Assembly: GCF_002288925.2 (NCBI RefSeq)
Contig: NW_022098045.1
Span: 2,244,237-2,308,236 of the forward strand
DNA from: Delphinapterus leucas
Lineage: Eukaryota > Chordata > Mammalia > Artiodactyla > Monodontidae
Direction of reading: 5' to 3'
DNA length: 64,000 nt
The notes below the pieces were generated by a model. That model worked only from the letters and a program-made list of their open reading frames with translations, had not been told where the DNA came from and made no database searches. Positions 1 to 10,829 of the stretch are shown one piece after another. Both the position numbers and the translations under genes were made by a program. Each line of letters begins with the position of its first letter. Position 1 is the first letter of the stretch.

Positions 1-486
1 AAATGCTAAATTATATCACTGCTACCCTGTACAGTTTTCCATACTCAAGGAAAGAACCTTGCATGTGCCCCTACTATGTTTTCATCTGTATTTGGTCAAG
101 GTTCCCTTAATAATCCATTCTAGAATTTTACCCAGGATAGAAATCAAACTTAACCATGAGTCCTTCAAATATTTAGATGCTGTGTTATGAGATATTTATT
201 GAAAGCATTATCAAACAGCAATAGGTCAGTTTTATGCTATAATGAAATCAGTTTATATGCATTGAATGTACAAAATCTAGCATTGGTTCAGGGTGCTCAA
301 GCCATGAACAGTTAATGTTCACCATATATTTATGTCCACTTTAGGAAAGTTAAGAAAATATGGTTATTTTAAATGATCATAGAGATTTAGAGTTACTATT
401 CCCTTATATTTAAGGCATATTATATATTATGATGTTTACTCTTGGTTATGTATATAAACTCTAATTAAAACACTTCTTATGAAGAC

Positions 487-537
487 AATATAATGATGAT
501 CCACTTTACAAAAATATAATGATGATTCACTTTACAA
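487..537. repeat. 26-bp tandem duplication, 2 copies
   Basis: Copies at 487-512 and 513-537 share the core ATATAATGATGAT followed by CACTTTACAA, with one C/T difference. It looks like a small local duplication in AT-rich intron. Confidence 0.85.
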
Positions 538-583
538 GGTTTTAAAAGACAATCTGTGACAAAAAAGTGGAGGGAATTATACA

Positions 584-1215
584 CAGTCAATTCTTATTAT
601 TCATGGTAGTTATGTTCTGTAAAGTCATTGGGAACACCGAACTAATGAATACTGAACCACTGCTCCAAGGGGAAATACAGGGCTAGGTGCCTGAAGTCTC
701 TGGCCACCGCATTTGCATTAACCAGTCAATACATAAGCTTGTTTTATGTGTGTTTTTATTTAAATACAATCTTATTTAATATATTATACTTGATTTATTA
801 ACATTGAACTCACAGCCAACAGCACTATAACTCATGCTGAAAAGGCTTATCTAATAATACACGTATATTCTACAAAAGGCACATCACAGCCTTCTCACAT
901 TTAGGAACACTAGATAGCACTTAAGCATTATACTTGGGGGCCATTTGAAATCACCAACAAAAGGCACAAAAATGTGGAAAATGTGGCACTAAGTAGACCA
1001 TGGAAAGGACACTTGTTTACAGTATGAGAGCTGAAACAAGAAGGCAGAGAGCATCACCTCAGCGGAAAACATGCACTCAGAACAACTCAAAATTTTCACC
1101 GTTCTGTGCATTTCTATGAAAGACTGAGAAAGCACTATAATTTGGGGGTATAAATACGTTTTATAAAGTAGGTGAATTTTCAAAGATGGAATTCAGGACT
1201 AATGAAAACTAACTG
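584..1215 (+). mobile_element. Tigger-like (Tc1/mariner) non-autonomous DNA transposon, family not assigned
   Basis: The left end reads CAGTCAATTCTTATTATTCA and the right end reads TGAAAACTAACTG. These are imperfect inverted repeats of one another, and a TA follows the right end at 1216-1217. The internal sequence resembles an old mammalian DNA transposon that I recognise but cannot name. No transposase reading frame is intact. The left TA is not exact. Confidence 0.55.
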
Positions 1216-1233
1216 TATAAGAAGTCTCTGTTT

Positions 1234-1565
1234 GGACTTCCCTGGTGGCGCAGTGGTTAAGAATCCGCCTGCCAATGCAGGGGACACGGGTTTGAGCCCT
1301 GGTCCAGGAAGATCCCACATGCCACGGAGCAACTAAGCCTGTGCACCACAACTACTGAGCCTGTGCTCTAGAGTCCATCGGCCACAACTACTGAGCCCAT
1401 GTGCCACAACTACTGAAGCCCGCGCGCCTAGAGCCCGTGTTCCGCAACAAGATAAGCCACCGCAATGAGAAGCCCGCACACCGCAACACAGTAGCCCTGC
1501 TCGCCGCAACTAGAGAGAGCCCACGCGCAGCAACGAAGACCCAATGAAGCCAAAAAAAATAAAAA
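1234..1565 (+). mobile_element. CHR SINE, long form (332 bp)
   Basis: tRNA-derived head (GGACTTCCCTGGTGGCGCAG, then a B-box-like GGTTTGAGCCC), followed by the body with repeated CACAACTACTGAGCC units and an A-rich tail. A perfect target-site duplication AAGAAGTCTCTGTTT flanks it at 1219-1233 and 1566-1580. The perfect duplication indicates a fairly young insertion. It lies 220 bp downstream of the ANKRD17 exon, antisense to the gene. Confidence 0.95.
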
Positions 1566-1799
1566 AAGAAGTCTCTGTTTATAAGGTTTACAACAACCTG
1601 TCAATTTTATTCTGGTAATGAAACTATGCTTGTAGGAAATGTTGCATGTTATGCTCTAGAAAGTAATCCATTAACCTTTATTAATAGTCTTATACTAAAT
1701 ATCCAACATCAGACATTTATAATAACCGGAGTTTTTTTAAGAGTTATGTAGAACTTTGGAAAATTAGGCTTATTATATATGTAGAGTTTGCAGACTTAC

Positions 1800-1953
1800 C
1801 TGCAGCTTCTAGTAAAGCTTCCAGTCTAGCTTGTGTTTCTGGGTCTACTGTCCTGAGGTCTGCACCATCAGCAGTACCTGACAAGAGTAACTTGGAAGCC
1901 GTTTCCAGCATTGGATTTTCCAAATCATCCTGATCCAAAATGAAAGACTCCAC
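1800..1953 (-). CDS. ANKRD17: ANKRD17 internal coding exon (probably exon 2)
   Basis: Seen: read on the minus strand, the exon starts in frame after an AG at 1955-1954 and ends one base into a Gly codon before the donor GTAAGT (1799-1794). That gives 51 codons plus one base (phase 0 in, phase 1 out). The peptide begins VESFILDQDDLENPM, continues with the stretch GADLRTVDPETQARLEALLEAAG, and has no stop. The acceptor is preceded by a pyrimidine-rich tract of nearly 100 nt. Known: this acidic segment lies just N-terminal of the first ankyrin-repeat block of ANKRD17, a large ankyrin-repeat and KH-domain protein of nucleus and cytoplasm. It is linked to cell-cycle progression and innate RNA-sensing signalling. 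The paralogue ANKHD1 has a similar segment but differs in the residues around DQDDLENPMLET, so ANKRD17 fits better. Inferred: exon number 2. Because 154 is not a multiple of three, skipping this exon would shift the frame. A processed pseudogene is excluded by the intact splice sites. Confidence 0.95.
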
Positions 1954-1955
1954 CT

Positions 1956-2052
1956 AGAAAACAAATACCAAAAAAAGAAGAAAGGGAGGAATGAAAGGAG
2001 AAAAGGAAAGTGGGAAGAGAAATAAACAGAAGAAAAAGGAAGAGAAGAGAAA
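1956..2052 (-). promoter_or_regulatory. Extended polypyrimidine tract of the 3' splice site
   Basis: The plus strand is almost pure purine for about 97 nt, so the transcribed strand carries a very long pyrimidine tract directly before the exon's AG. Typical tracts are 15-40 nt. It would bind U2AF and PTB-type proteins in the pre-mRNA. This role is inferred from position and composition. Confidence 0.7.
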
Positions 2053-4632
2053 AATATTTTAACATCAAAATCAATGATAAATACAATGCAATCCTGAATA
2101 ATTTCAATGGGATAGATAAGCCCACAGTTTAAAGGAGAAAATTACATTTATAGAATAATTTAAGAATATATTATTCATATCATATGTAGTCTATTTTCTT
2201 TTCTTACTGAAATCATATGTATTCTTTTCTATTCTAATTTCATGGGGGAAGGGTAGTGTATGGGAGAGGTTATGAGGTTAATACTTAGACATGAAACCTT
2301 TGACTTTGGTAGAGGACCTAAATTAGCTGTTCTTAAATCTTTTGTTCTCAGGACACCTTTATACACGTATAAAGTAGTGCTGCTCCTAAGGACTTCATAT
2401 AAGGGTTATATTTATTAATATTTACTGTATTTGAAATCAAACTACAATACCAAAAAATCAAAACATTAATATCACTACTGGTTTCATTGCAAAACTTTTT
2501 AAGTACTGGAACGCTGTCAAGCCCAGGCAAATAAAATTTCCAAAATTCTAGTTTGTGCTTGAAAGCTTAATTTTATCATTGGTGACAAATACTGTTGATT
2601 GTTTCCCTTAAAGGCTCACTTAGATCATTTCTGAGAACATTTGCCAAATGCCCAAGTTTGATAGGCATAGTGTGTCTGTCTTTTATATTTTTCCAGCAAA
2701 AAAAGACATTTCATGAAAAAAAAAAGTGGACTATTCACCTCACATCTCAAAAAAGCCCAAGTGCTTTTCCCTCAAACACCACCATACTTTCATATGCATA
2801 AGTGCTTTATGTGTTCCTCCCATTTTGTCACACAATAACATTAAAAGAACATGTATTCAAAAGTGGAAATTTCAAAAAATTAATATTTATTGCTCTATCA
2901 AGATTATTCTTCAGGTAAAACTGGCTTTTCATTTTATTTTTTTAACTGTGAATATATATGGCAGTGATAACTACAATGATACTAGCACAATTTTGTGCTA
3001 TGGCCTTAAGAGGCCAGCAGTTTTACCTACCATTGCTTTTGTATCATCAGTGCAAATATCAACCCAGTAAAAAGGCAAGTAACATATTAGTATTGTGATG
3101 AAAACATTTTTGACCTCTTGAACATCCTGAAATGATTTCTGGGAACTTGAGAGGGCTGCAGACCATACACTGAGAACCACTGATACAGTAACACATACCA
3201 GATTCAATTAAAAGAAATGTAAAGAATTAGGAAATAGCAACTCTTAAGACATGGTGAAAAGTTTTGTTTTGACATCCCTTGTCATAGTGCTACTTACAAA
3301 TAGGTATAAAGATATAATTCTTTACAGTTTGCTGATAAAAAGTTGATAATTATTATATAAAATATCACTAACATGATCAGGTGAAATTTATTTCACAAGT
3401 CTAAAGTACTTCTAACACTGTAATAACTAAAATAGATATAAAAGTTATTAATAACCTAGAATACAATTACCCTCATGCCTAGTATCTAGCTGTCAGAAAT
3501 AAGATTTAAAAACTGCAGAAATAAATTCTTAACCAACATAACATCAGAACTCTATTGTTCCATCTTTAAAAGTCACCTGTCTAGCAACCAGGCATAAATC
3601 CTATATCAATACATATTTAATACTGAATGTTAAATTTAGGGGGAAATAATATGCTTCTTTCTAAATTTCCATTAAGCTAATGCAGTTTAATATGAAATAA
3701 CATTTCAGATTTCTAATATTTCAAATATAAATAGACACCGAATACTCTGAAAATAATCTCCGTAAATATTTGAAAATGTTCAAGAATTTTGCTATATATT
3801 AACCTTAAAAATCTATATGATAGGAGGGAGTTAAGAAAAAAACAATAATGTTTTTTAAACTTTATTTTTAAAGGCAGTAGTGAAAGCCTAAGTGTTATAC
3901 ATTAGGAAGGGGACTTTTCAGCATGGTTTGGTGAAACATGTTTGAGACACATGTGATTCAATATTATAACGTGGTAAAAACTATGTCCTCCTATCTTTAA
4001 CCATGGTCCAGACGATGAGTCTTTCTAGAGAAAAAGTTGCATCCCAATGAAATTTTCTCTGTTAAAATATCTACAATTTTTCAATCCAATGGGAGAAGAC
4101 AAAAAAAAAAAAAAAAGAGAGAGGAAATAATCATGGAAAAATGAACACAGGTTAAAATGAACAGGTGAAAAATTAAATAATGTTTCAGATTAAGGTTTTA
4201 GAAAACAAAAGATTCAAAGAGCAGTGCAAAGTGCCAAACCAAAAGTACAGATCAAAGGTACTAAGACTGTTTGAAGGAGACAATGCATGCAGAAAGAATA
4301 TGAAAGGATTTTGACCAAAATAACTAATTGGTATAAGAAAAAAGGAGAAGAAGGAATGTAGCACTGGTAGACAAGCATAAAATTTCTGTATGCTAGAATA
4401 CAGGGTTTACTATAGGAAAAGTCAGAAAGCTACAAGTTAGATCACAGAAGGCATTAAATTTCAATCAAAAGTGATTTGCTGACACAAGGTCCCCTTATGC
4501 CACATTGTATCTTAACTAAGTTTGGTGAAAATTTACTAAGAAAAATGCATCTCAATCTTTTCATGAGGGATACTAAGTGCAGAAGAAATATGTTTTCTTA
4601 TTGATTTGAAACGTCTCCATAAAAGTTCTTTT
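2053..4632. other. AT-rich intron, no recognisable element
   Basis: About 2.6 kb of AT-rich sequence with scattered A-runs (for example near 4100). No coding segment, inverted repeat or recognised repeat could be supported. Short frames at 2595-3207 have no recognisable protein content. Confidence 0.5.
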
Positions 4633-4746
4633 CTTTTGGCCGCACAACACAACTTGTGGGATCTTAGATCCCTGATCAGAGATCCAACCCGTGCCCTCAG
4701 CAGTGAAAGCCCGCAGTCCTAACCACTGGACCGCCAGGGAATTCCC
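4633..4746 (-). mobile_element. CHR-1-type short SINE, antisense
   Basis: On the minus strand it starts GGGAATTCCCTGGCGGTCCA and ends in the tail after GTGCGGCCAAAA-like sequence. This is the ~115-bp tRNA-Glu-derived CHR-1 form, older than the other SINEs here. An imperfect duplication (TCCATAAAAGTTCTTTT before, TCCATAAAAGTTTTC after) flanks it. Confidence 0.85.
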
Positions 4747-4914
4747 ATCCATAAAAGTTTTCATATTGATTTTTAAAGCCCACTATTCTTGATATGTGAA
4801 AAACTTGATAAGTTAAAAATCAGTAGATTCAAGTGACTATGAAATACTATATATAGATTTTTAAAAAGACATTAGGATGAAAGAAAAGAATAGGAATGGA
4901 TGTCTATTATATTC

Positions 4915-4928
4915 TCTCCCCCCCCCCA
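4915..4928 (+). repeat. Poly-C run
   Basis: A cytosine-rich run, TCTCCCCCCCCCC, in otherwise AT-rich DNA. Its length is likely to vary between individuals or reads. Confidence 0.7.
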
Positions 4929-5094
4929 GTTTAAGATTAATGAAGAATAAACTAATTTCAAGGATACTGTTAGGATCTAAAGACCTAGGTACCATTTCTG
5001 CTTCATCTGCTACCTGTGAGACCTAAGCAAGTCTCTCAGCCATCTCTAGATGCTTATTCTGCGTAATTTTTTCATGAATTTTTCACATGACTTA

Positions 5095-5210
5095 TTATAT
5101 ATATTTACTGTCTTTCTAAACTCCATGGAAATAGGCACTGATATATATACAGCAACTAGAACTATGCTTATCACATTGTCAGGACTCAAATAACTCTTGA
5201 ATAAATAAAA
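5095..5210 (+). repeat. L2-like 3' end fragment
   Basis: Degenerate match to the L2 LINE 3' end: a segment on the pattern of 'gcactgtg...cacatagtaggcactcaataaatatttgttgaataaat', here ending CTCTTGAATAAATAAA. Old and highly diverged. Confidence 0.45.
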
Positions 5211-6159
5211 GATGATTTGGGGACCCTTCCCTTTCAGATTCTAAAATGTTGCAGTGTATTTGGAGAAGGGAGAGGTAGTTACAAAAAATAAATTTAAAGG
5301 TATATTTTATAGATATAGAAAAATCAAATATTAGGTAGCAGGTAGGGAAAAATGCTATCTTCACTGATTTATTAAACTTTTATTACAAACAGTCTTTGTA
5401 CAAGAGATACTGATGTTTACTACTATGAGATGTGTAAAATTAAGCCTACTACCTAGGAGCTTGTTTCTTTAATGTGAGAGTAAAATTATACAATAACAAT
5501 AATACAAGGTAGAAAGTGCGTAAGATGAAGAAAGGAGAAAAAAAAAGAGCCATAGGAGTTCTGAAGAGGTAGCAGAAGAGGACTTCCTCCTTTAACACCA
5601 ATTCCTCTTTTCCCACCTGGAAAAGTTCTTGTGCTACATTACAGAACAAGTAGAGAGACTGATATAAGGAGATGCAGTCTTATAAAAATACAAAAATAAG
5701 TAATTCTTTATTCAAATGTCAACTAAGTTATGGGCATATACCTCTTTAACATGTCCTTAGTTGAGGAAATTCAGATTGAAAACTAAAATGCATTTTCCCA
5801 TTGAAACCTAACTCATTTTTATCATATTATTTCTATAGAAAAAAATTCATTTTGAATAATGGCCAAGTTCCGGAACATTAAAAATGGTCTGAATAAGAAA
5901 TTCACATAAATATTCTGAAACATTTTCCTTAAATGAAATGTATAAATAACTTCCCTGAAGAGGGGAGAGACAGAAGGAAAGGGATGTCCTTATTAAGTTT
6001 ATTCATCCTTAAGGGAAATAATGTCAAAGTTATCAATATTCAAAGCATGACAATTTAAGTTATATCTAAACTATTTTGGACGTGCTGTTTTGATTAGCTG
6101 GATATTTTATGAAATGATGTTTGTGCATCAAATTCTGGTCTAATACAAAGAACCATCAA

Positions 6160-6275
6160 AATGCAAGGGTCTTAGAAATCACCACGTTCAATTCATTGCT
6201 ACAGATGAAAAAACAAAGCACAGGATCCGTATATAAATAGCAAGTTTCTAAATATCTAACACCAAGAGATCAGTT
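6160..6275 (-). repeat. MIR-like SINE fragment
   Basis: Contains GGGTCTTAGAAATCACC...TTCAATTCATTGCTACAGATGAAAA, on the pattern of MIR3-type elements ('ttagagatcat...ttacagatgagaaaac'). Low conservation, so family and ends are uncertain. Confidence 0.4.
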
Positions 6276-6551
6276 ATCCAATTAACAAGTTCAATATTCT
6301 TTCCACCAGAAAAAGAGGCTGTTGTTTGAGTCTGCATTAGAAAAGCTGACTTTAAATTCTATATTTAAAGGATAAAGCTGTTAATACCTGAACCCAATGT
6401 TTAATTACTAAAAGTGAGACAACTAAACATTATATGCCCCTGATTTATGCAACATAAAATACACAGTACCTCCTACGAAGTACTCTTGCCTCCCTGAAAT
6501 AACTTCCAGTTTATAAAAATTACTAAGGCAAATATCAGGAAAAATTTAAAT

Positions 6552-6790
6552 CAGGGCTCCTCAATCTTGGCACCATTGACATTTTGAGCCAGATAATTCT
6601 TCGTTGTTGGGAGCTGTCCTATATATACACTTCAGGATGTTCAGCAGCATCCCTGGCCTCTACCCACTAGATGCCAGTAGCAACCCTATCACAGGTTGTG
6701 ATACTAAAAACACCTCCAGACATTGCCAAATGTCCGCCTGGAGGAAAAAAAAAAAACAAAACCCTGGGGGTGGGAAACTGGGAACCACTG
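6552..6790 (+). mobile_element. MER20-like hAT-Charlie non-autonomous element
   Basis: Starts CAGGGCTCCTCAATCTTGGC and ends GGGAACCACTG (inverted ends), with the characteristic internal stretch CAGCATCCCTGGCCTCTACC then CCAGACATTGCCAAATGTCC. About 239 bp. The flanking 8-mers ATTTAAAT and AGTTAAAC are a decayed target duplication. Confidence 0.85.
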
Positions 6791-7281
6791 AGTTAAACAG
6801 AAGCACACAGACTAAACTAAAATCTAGAACATGTTTTAAAAGAGAGAGAAAGACAGAGACAGTAAAAGGGAAGAACTGTTCTAAATTAAAGAAATTCCAG
6901 AGACATAACCATCAAAATAATATAGACCTTATTTGAAATTTTCAAGGAAAATGAAGAAATCTGAATATGAACTGTGCATTAAATAGTATAAAGGAATTAC
7001 TCTGGTTAGGTAAGAAAATGCCCTTATCTTTTAGAGATGCATATTGTAGTATACAGAAATATTGTCAGGAATTTAAAACAAAGTGGTGTGGCGAATTCTT
7101 GATACTGGTGATCTGAAAAAGAGATTTATAGAGGCTTTATTTTACTAGTCTCTATACTTTTGTGTACATTAAATCCTTTTAGTTTTTAAAGATTAAAGGT
7201 GATGTTTTACTGCAGAGGTTGCTTTTGTTTAAAAAAATTATTTAATGGTAATACTATTCAATTAACAAAGTATTTTTTAAC

Positions 7282-7464
7282 CAGTTTGCAGGGCAGAAAT
7301 AGAGACACAGATGTAGAGAACAAACGTATGGACACCAAGGGGGGAAAGTAGGGATGGGGTGGTGGTGGGATGAATTGCGAGATTGGGATTGACATGTATA
7401 CACTAATATGTATAAAACAGATAACTAATAAGAACCTGCTGTATATAAAAAAAAAATAAAATTC
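7282..7464 (+). mobile_element. 5'-truncated L1, 3' UTR only
   Basis: Contains GGATGAATTGCGAGATTGGG and TATACACTAATATGTATAAA, typical of artiodactyl/cetacean L1 3' ends, then an A-rich tail. The target duplication AAAGTATTTTTTA appears at 7267-7279 and again at 7684-7696, to the right of the SINE that later landed in the L1 tail. Confidence 0.85.
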
Positions 7465-7472
7465 AAAAAAAG

Positions 7473-7679
7473 TTTTTTTTTTTGTGGTACGCGGGCCTCT
7501 CACTGTCGTGGCCTCTCCCATTGCGGAGCACAGGCTCCGGACACGCAGGCTCAGCGGCCATGGCTCAGGGTCCTAGCCGCTCTGCGGCATGTGGGATCTT
7601 CCCGGACTGGGGCACAAACCCGTGTTCCCTGCATCGGCAGGCGGACTCTCAACCACTGAGCCACCAGGGAAGCCCCCCC
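7473..7679 (-). mobile_element. CHR SINE, short form, nested in the L1 tail
   Basis: Antisense short CHR element (tail T-run at 7473, head ending CCACCAGGGAAGCCCC). Its own duplication is AAAAAAAG at 7465-7472 and 7680-7687, inside the A-tail and right target site of the L1, so the SINE came second. The open frames here are antisense readings of the SINE. Confidence 0.9.
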
Positions 7680-8029
7680 AAAAAAGTATTTTTTACTTTC
7701 TCCCCAAAATAAACTTAACACAAATGCTTAACAATAAAAAGCAAGGTCTTTTAACAATGGTCAGAGCTGAATGAATTTGTTTATGCTATTAATGGCATTC
7801 CCAATCCTTGTATACTCAAAACACAAAGTCACATGAAAATGTGGAAATGTAGCGTCATTTGGACCAACTGTGAAAATTAGCATAACATTTCAAATTAACT
7901 CCTCTTCAGAACAAATGTATTATCACTGCTATATAAGAGAAGAGCAGTCCATTTGGTAGTATAATAAACTGGTATTCACTCCAAAGAATAAGGATACAGT
8001 ATATTCTGATTAACTAGACATCATATATA

Positions 8030-8115
8030 CAAACTCTATTCAATTTAACAAATGTTCACTGCCAATTACATACTATGTGCAAAGCAGGACAGCCACAGGA
8101 GAATGGTAATCCAAA
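8030..8115 (-). repeat. L2-like 3' end, antisense fragment
   Basis: TTCAATTTAACAAATGTTCA...CATACTATGTGCAAAGCA follows the reverse complement of the L2 3' end. Short and diverged. The flanking stretches 7700-8029 and 8116-8929 show no other recognised element. Confidence 0.45.
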
Positions 8116-8929
8116 ATGATTTTTTTAATAATCAATGCCTTCCACAAATATAAATATAGAAAGGCAACTCTATGTACAAATAGCTAACTATATCAAACAA
8201 GATTGGAAAACAGTACAAAATAGATACTAATACAGTGATTGTACAGAAGAAGGAAAAGACAATTCTGAATGAAAATAGTAAAAAGAATAATGCTTGAGTA
8301 AGATGGGGTCTTTCAGTATCATGCTGAGAAGTTCAGAATTTATATGGTAGCTTACTGAAGGGTTTAAGCATTAAAATAAATACTCAGCGTTCTAGAAAGA
8401 TAGAGGCCACGTGAAAGATGGTTTTGGATAGACAGGACAACAGAGACAAAGAAACCAATTAGGAATTATCAATCATTTGATCAATATATCAAATGAAAGA
8501 TTATGCAAGGTGGGGATAGGAAAAAGGGTCAGTCTTCCAGAGTAAACATACTTTAAAAAACGAGAATGCTAGCAACTACAGAATTTGGATTTCTTGACCT
8601 TTAACACTCCCCATCCTCCCATCTCATCACTATCCACCAATTTATTACTGCTTTTGTTGTTCTGGAAACCACCCTCCATTTATCATTGAATGTCAAGCTG
8701 GTAATCTGAACTTCAAGATGATAATAATATTAAAAGGCTGTATATAGAAAGGTAAATATTAAAAAAGAGATTAATTTGAATCTATGATAATTTTATAACA
8801 CTGATTGAATAAATTCTTAATAGTTTACACTATGTCTCTCAAACAAGCCCAGAAAAATATGGTATGTGTTCTTCCAAGTTCTTTGAATACAAACACATAT
8901 TTATTATAAGAAACAGTCATCATCATAGT

Positions 8930-8975
8930 CATCATAATTATTTTCTTCTGTACATCATAATTATTTTCTTCTGTA
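8930..8975. repeat. 23-bp perfect tandem duplication
   Basis: Two identical copies, 8930-8952 and 8953-8975, each reading CATCATAATTATTTTCTTCT plus GTA. The absence of mismatches suggests a recent event. Confidence 0.95.
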
Positions 8976-9028
8976 CATGGTCCTAAAATCTAATAAAAAT
9001 TTCTTTGCTCTGTATTTTTTATAGTCTT

Positions 9029-9193
9029 TTTTTGTGGGGGTGGGTATAGTTGTTTTACAATGTTGTATTAGTTTCTACTGCACAGCAAAGCGAAGTAGAG
9101 TTCCCTGTGTTATACAGCAGGTTCTCATTAGTTATCTATTTTATACATATTAGTGTATATATGTGAATCCCAGTCTCCCAATTCACCCCACTC
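9029..9193 (-). mobile_element. 5'-truncated L1 3' UTR, antisense
   Basis: Sequence such as TTTTACAATGTTGTATTAGT and CAGGTTCTCATTAGTTATCT matches the cetartiodactyl L1 3' end in reverse. A duplication TATAGTCTT lies at 9020-9028 and 9194-9202, which defines a 165-bp insertion. Confidence 0.85.
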
Positions 9194-9519
9194 TATAGTC
9201 TTAAATAGGGTAAAATTCAGCTAAAATACTGCAACTCTTAATAAAGAGTAAATTATTCCAAAATTAATACATTTGGGGTATAATTTTTCTGTACTACTAG
9301 AGTCCCTGAACACTGATTTATGTATACATTAAAATAAAATAAGAAAATAAAATAAAAGCCCACTTAAAGTCCTTGTAAAAAGAGTATTAATTAATAGTCT
9401 GACATTATGGTATTGGTATCCTGCGATTAAAGCAAATAAAACTAAAGTGAACCTGACTAAAATAAATTTAGCTTTCAGAAGTCTATTCATTAAGAAAACA
9501 CTGATTTATACCTATATTC

Positions 9520-9640
9520 TTTCATTCATACTCATCTATCCATCTAATACATTTTAGTTAAGATCTAGGAATGTGCTAAGCACAGTGATATACCGCAAAA
9601 CACAGCAGTGTTCTCACAGAGCTAATACAAGACATGACGT
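9520..9640 (-). repeat. L2-like 3' end, antisense fragment
   Basis: TTCATTCATACTCATC...GTGCTAAGCACAGTGATATA follows the reversed L2 3' end pattern. The flanking DNA (9200-9519 and 9641-10830) holds only an (AC)-rich patch near 9990-10025 and no other assigned element. Confidence 0.45.
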
Positions 9641-10829
9641 CTTTTCTTACGCTTCAAAGTACTTACCTGCCTGCAACAACTCAGTATTAAATCATCAATA
9701 TGAAATTTTTGACATTAATTATAAACTTTATAAAGTGAACAAATTATTAATGTTTAAAATAAGTAAAAATTGTATGGAATTCTCAAATCTAGAGTTTTTA
9801 AGTAGATTTTTTGCTAACAGAATTAGTTATAGATTATTTCAAGGGTTTCCTTAAGTTCGATATCAATAATACAATGTAATGTAATTATAAATTTAGCCTA
9901 CTTCTGCTATTTATCATTATTCATCAATTATCATAAAAAGAGCCTCAAAATAAAACAATTTCCTGTAGGATGGCATTAAAATGCACATGCAGATATACAC
10001 ACACATACAGATTACACACCTACACACAGAGTCATGACCTGGTAAAATTTGAGAATTCCAAGGATATAAAGTCTAGAAAGATTCCAGGGGGGTGTTGTTA
10101 ATAAGAGAATTAAAACTCAGATTGATATTAGACTTTCCAAATACAAAACTAGATGCTAGAAGACAATTTGCAATGAAAAGAAATGAAGCACAATTATTTC
10201 TAAAAAGTCTAAACTGTAGAACAAGGTAATTTTTTAAAGATGTAAGCACTCTGAAAATTTAAAAGCCACAAACATTTCTGAATTTAGAGAATGTATGCCT
10301 TAACAACAAAAATGAATCCAAGAAAAGGACAGCCTTGGAATCATAAGACTAAGGAGTTAGAAAAGAAATTAGTAGAATATAATCTTTCATTAACATTTCA
10401 GGTAGTTGTTAATAAATAATTCCTTAACGTTAAAAAAGTAAAAGCATATTAAAACAAATATATTACTAAAATTTCAAATTATTTAAAAAACAGTAAAGTC
10501 AAGTTTGAATGAAATAATGTCAAAAGCCTATGTTAAGGGAAAGGGAGCAACTAGTTACAAACAGCGTTTAATGCAATCCAATGCCTGCTGAAGAACAGGA
10601 AGAAAACATATTTTTCAAACTGGGAGGCAAATAGAATTTTAAAAACTCCAATTCAGTTAAAGACAAGGGGGTGGGGTGTGGGATAATAAGAAAATACATC
10701 TTCGCCATAATCTTCAATGTTAGGAAAAAGAACAAAGACCAAAAGACCAAGTTAATATAAAAGTGAATGGGAAAATTCCTCTTATTTTAAAACTGACACG
10801 TAGATTAGGATTTAAAAAAAAAAAAGGAA

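Larger units (their letters stand above)
1..1799 (-). other. ANKRD17: Intron downstream of the ANKRD17 exon (probably start of intron 2)
   Basis: Starts at the GTAAGT donor (1799-1794 on the minus strand) and runs off the left end of the window. Positions 1-480 hold no recognisable element. The rest contains a 26-bp tandem duplication, a Tigger-like element and a CHR SINE, listed separately. Confidence 0.75.

Noticed and set aside
1234..1310. tRNA gene in the SINE head
   Set aside because: A and B boxes are present because the SINE derives from a tRNA, but there is no cloverleaf with a proper anticodon arm, and the same head is repeated in all CHR copies.
1744..1799. Extension of the ANKRD17 frame beyond 1800 to a stop (K S A N S T Y ...)
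   Set aside because: It reads through a canonical GTAAGT donor into intron; the family continues differently after LLEAAG.
2726..3207. Overlapping frames on both strands around 2.6-3.2 kb as small genes
   Set aside because: No recognisable domain, no codon bias visible, no splice or promoter context.
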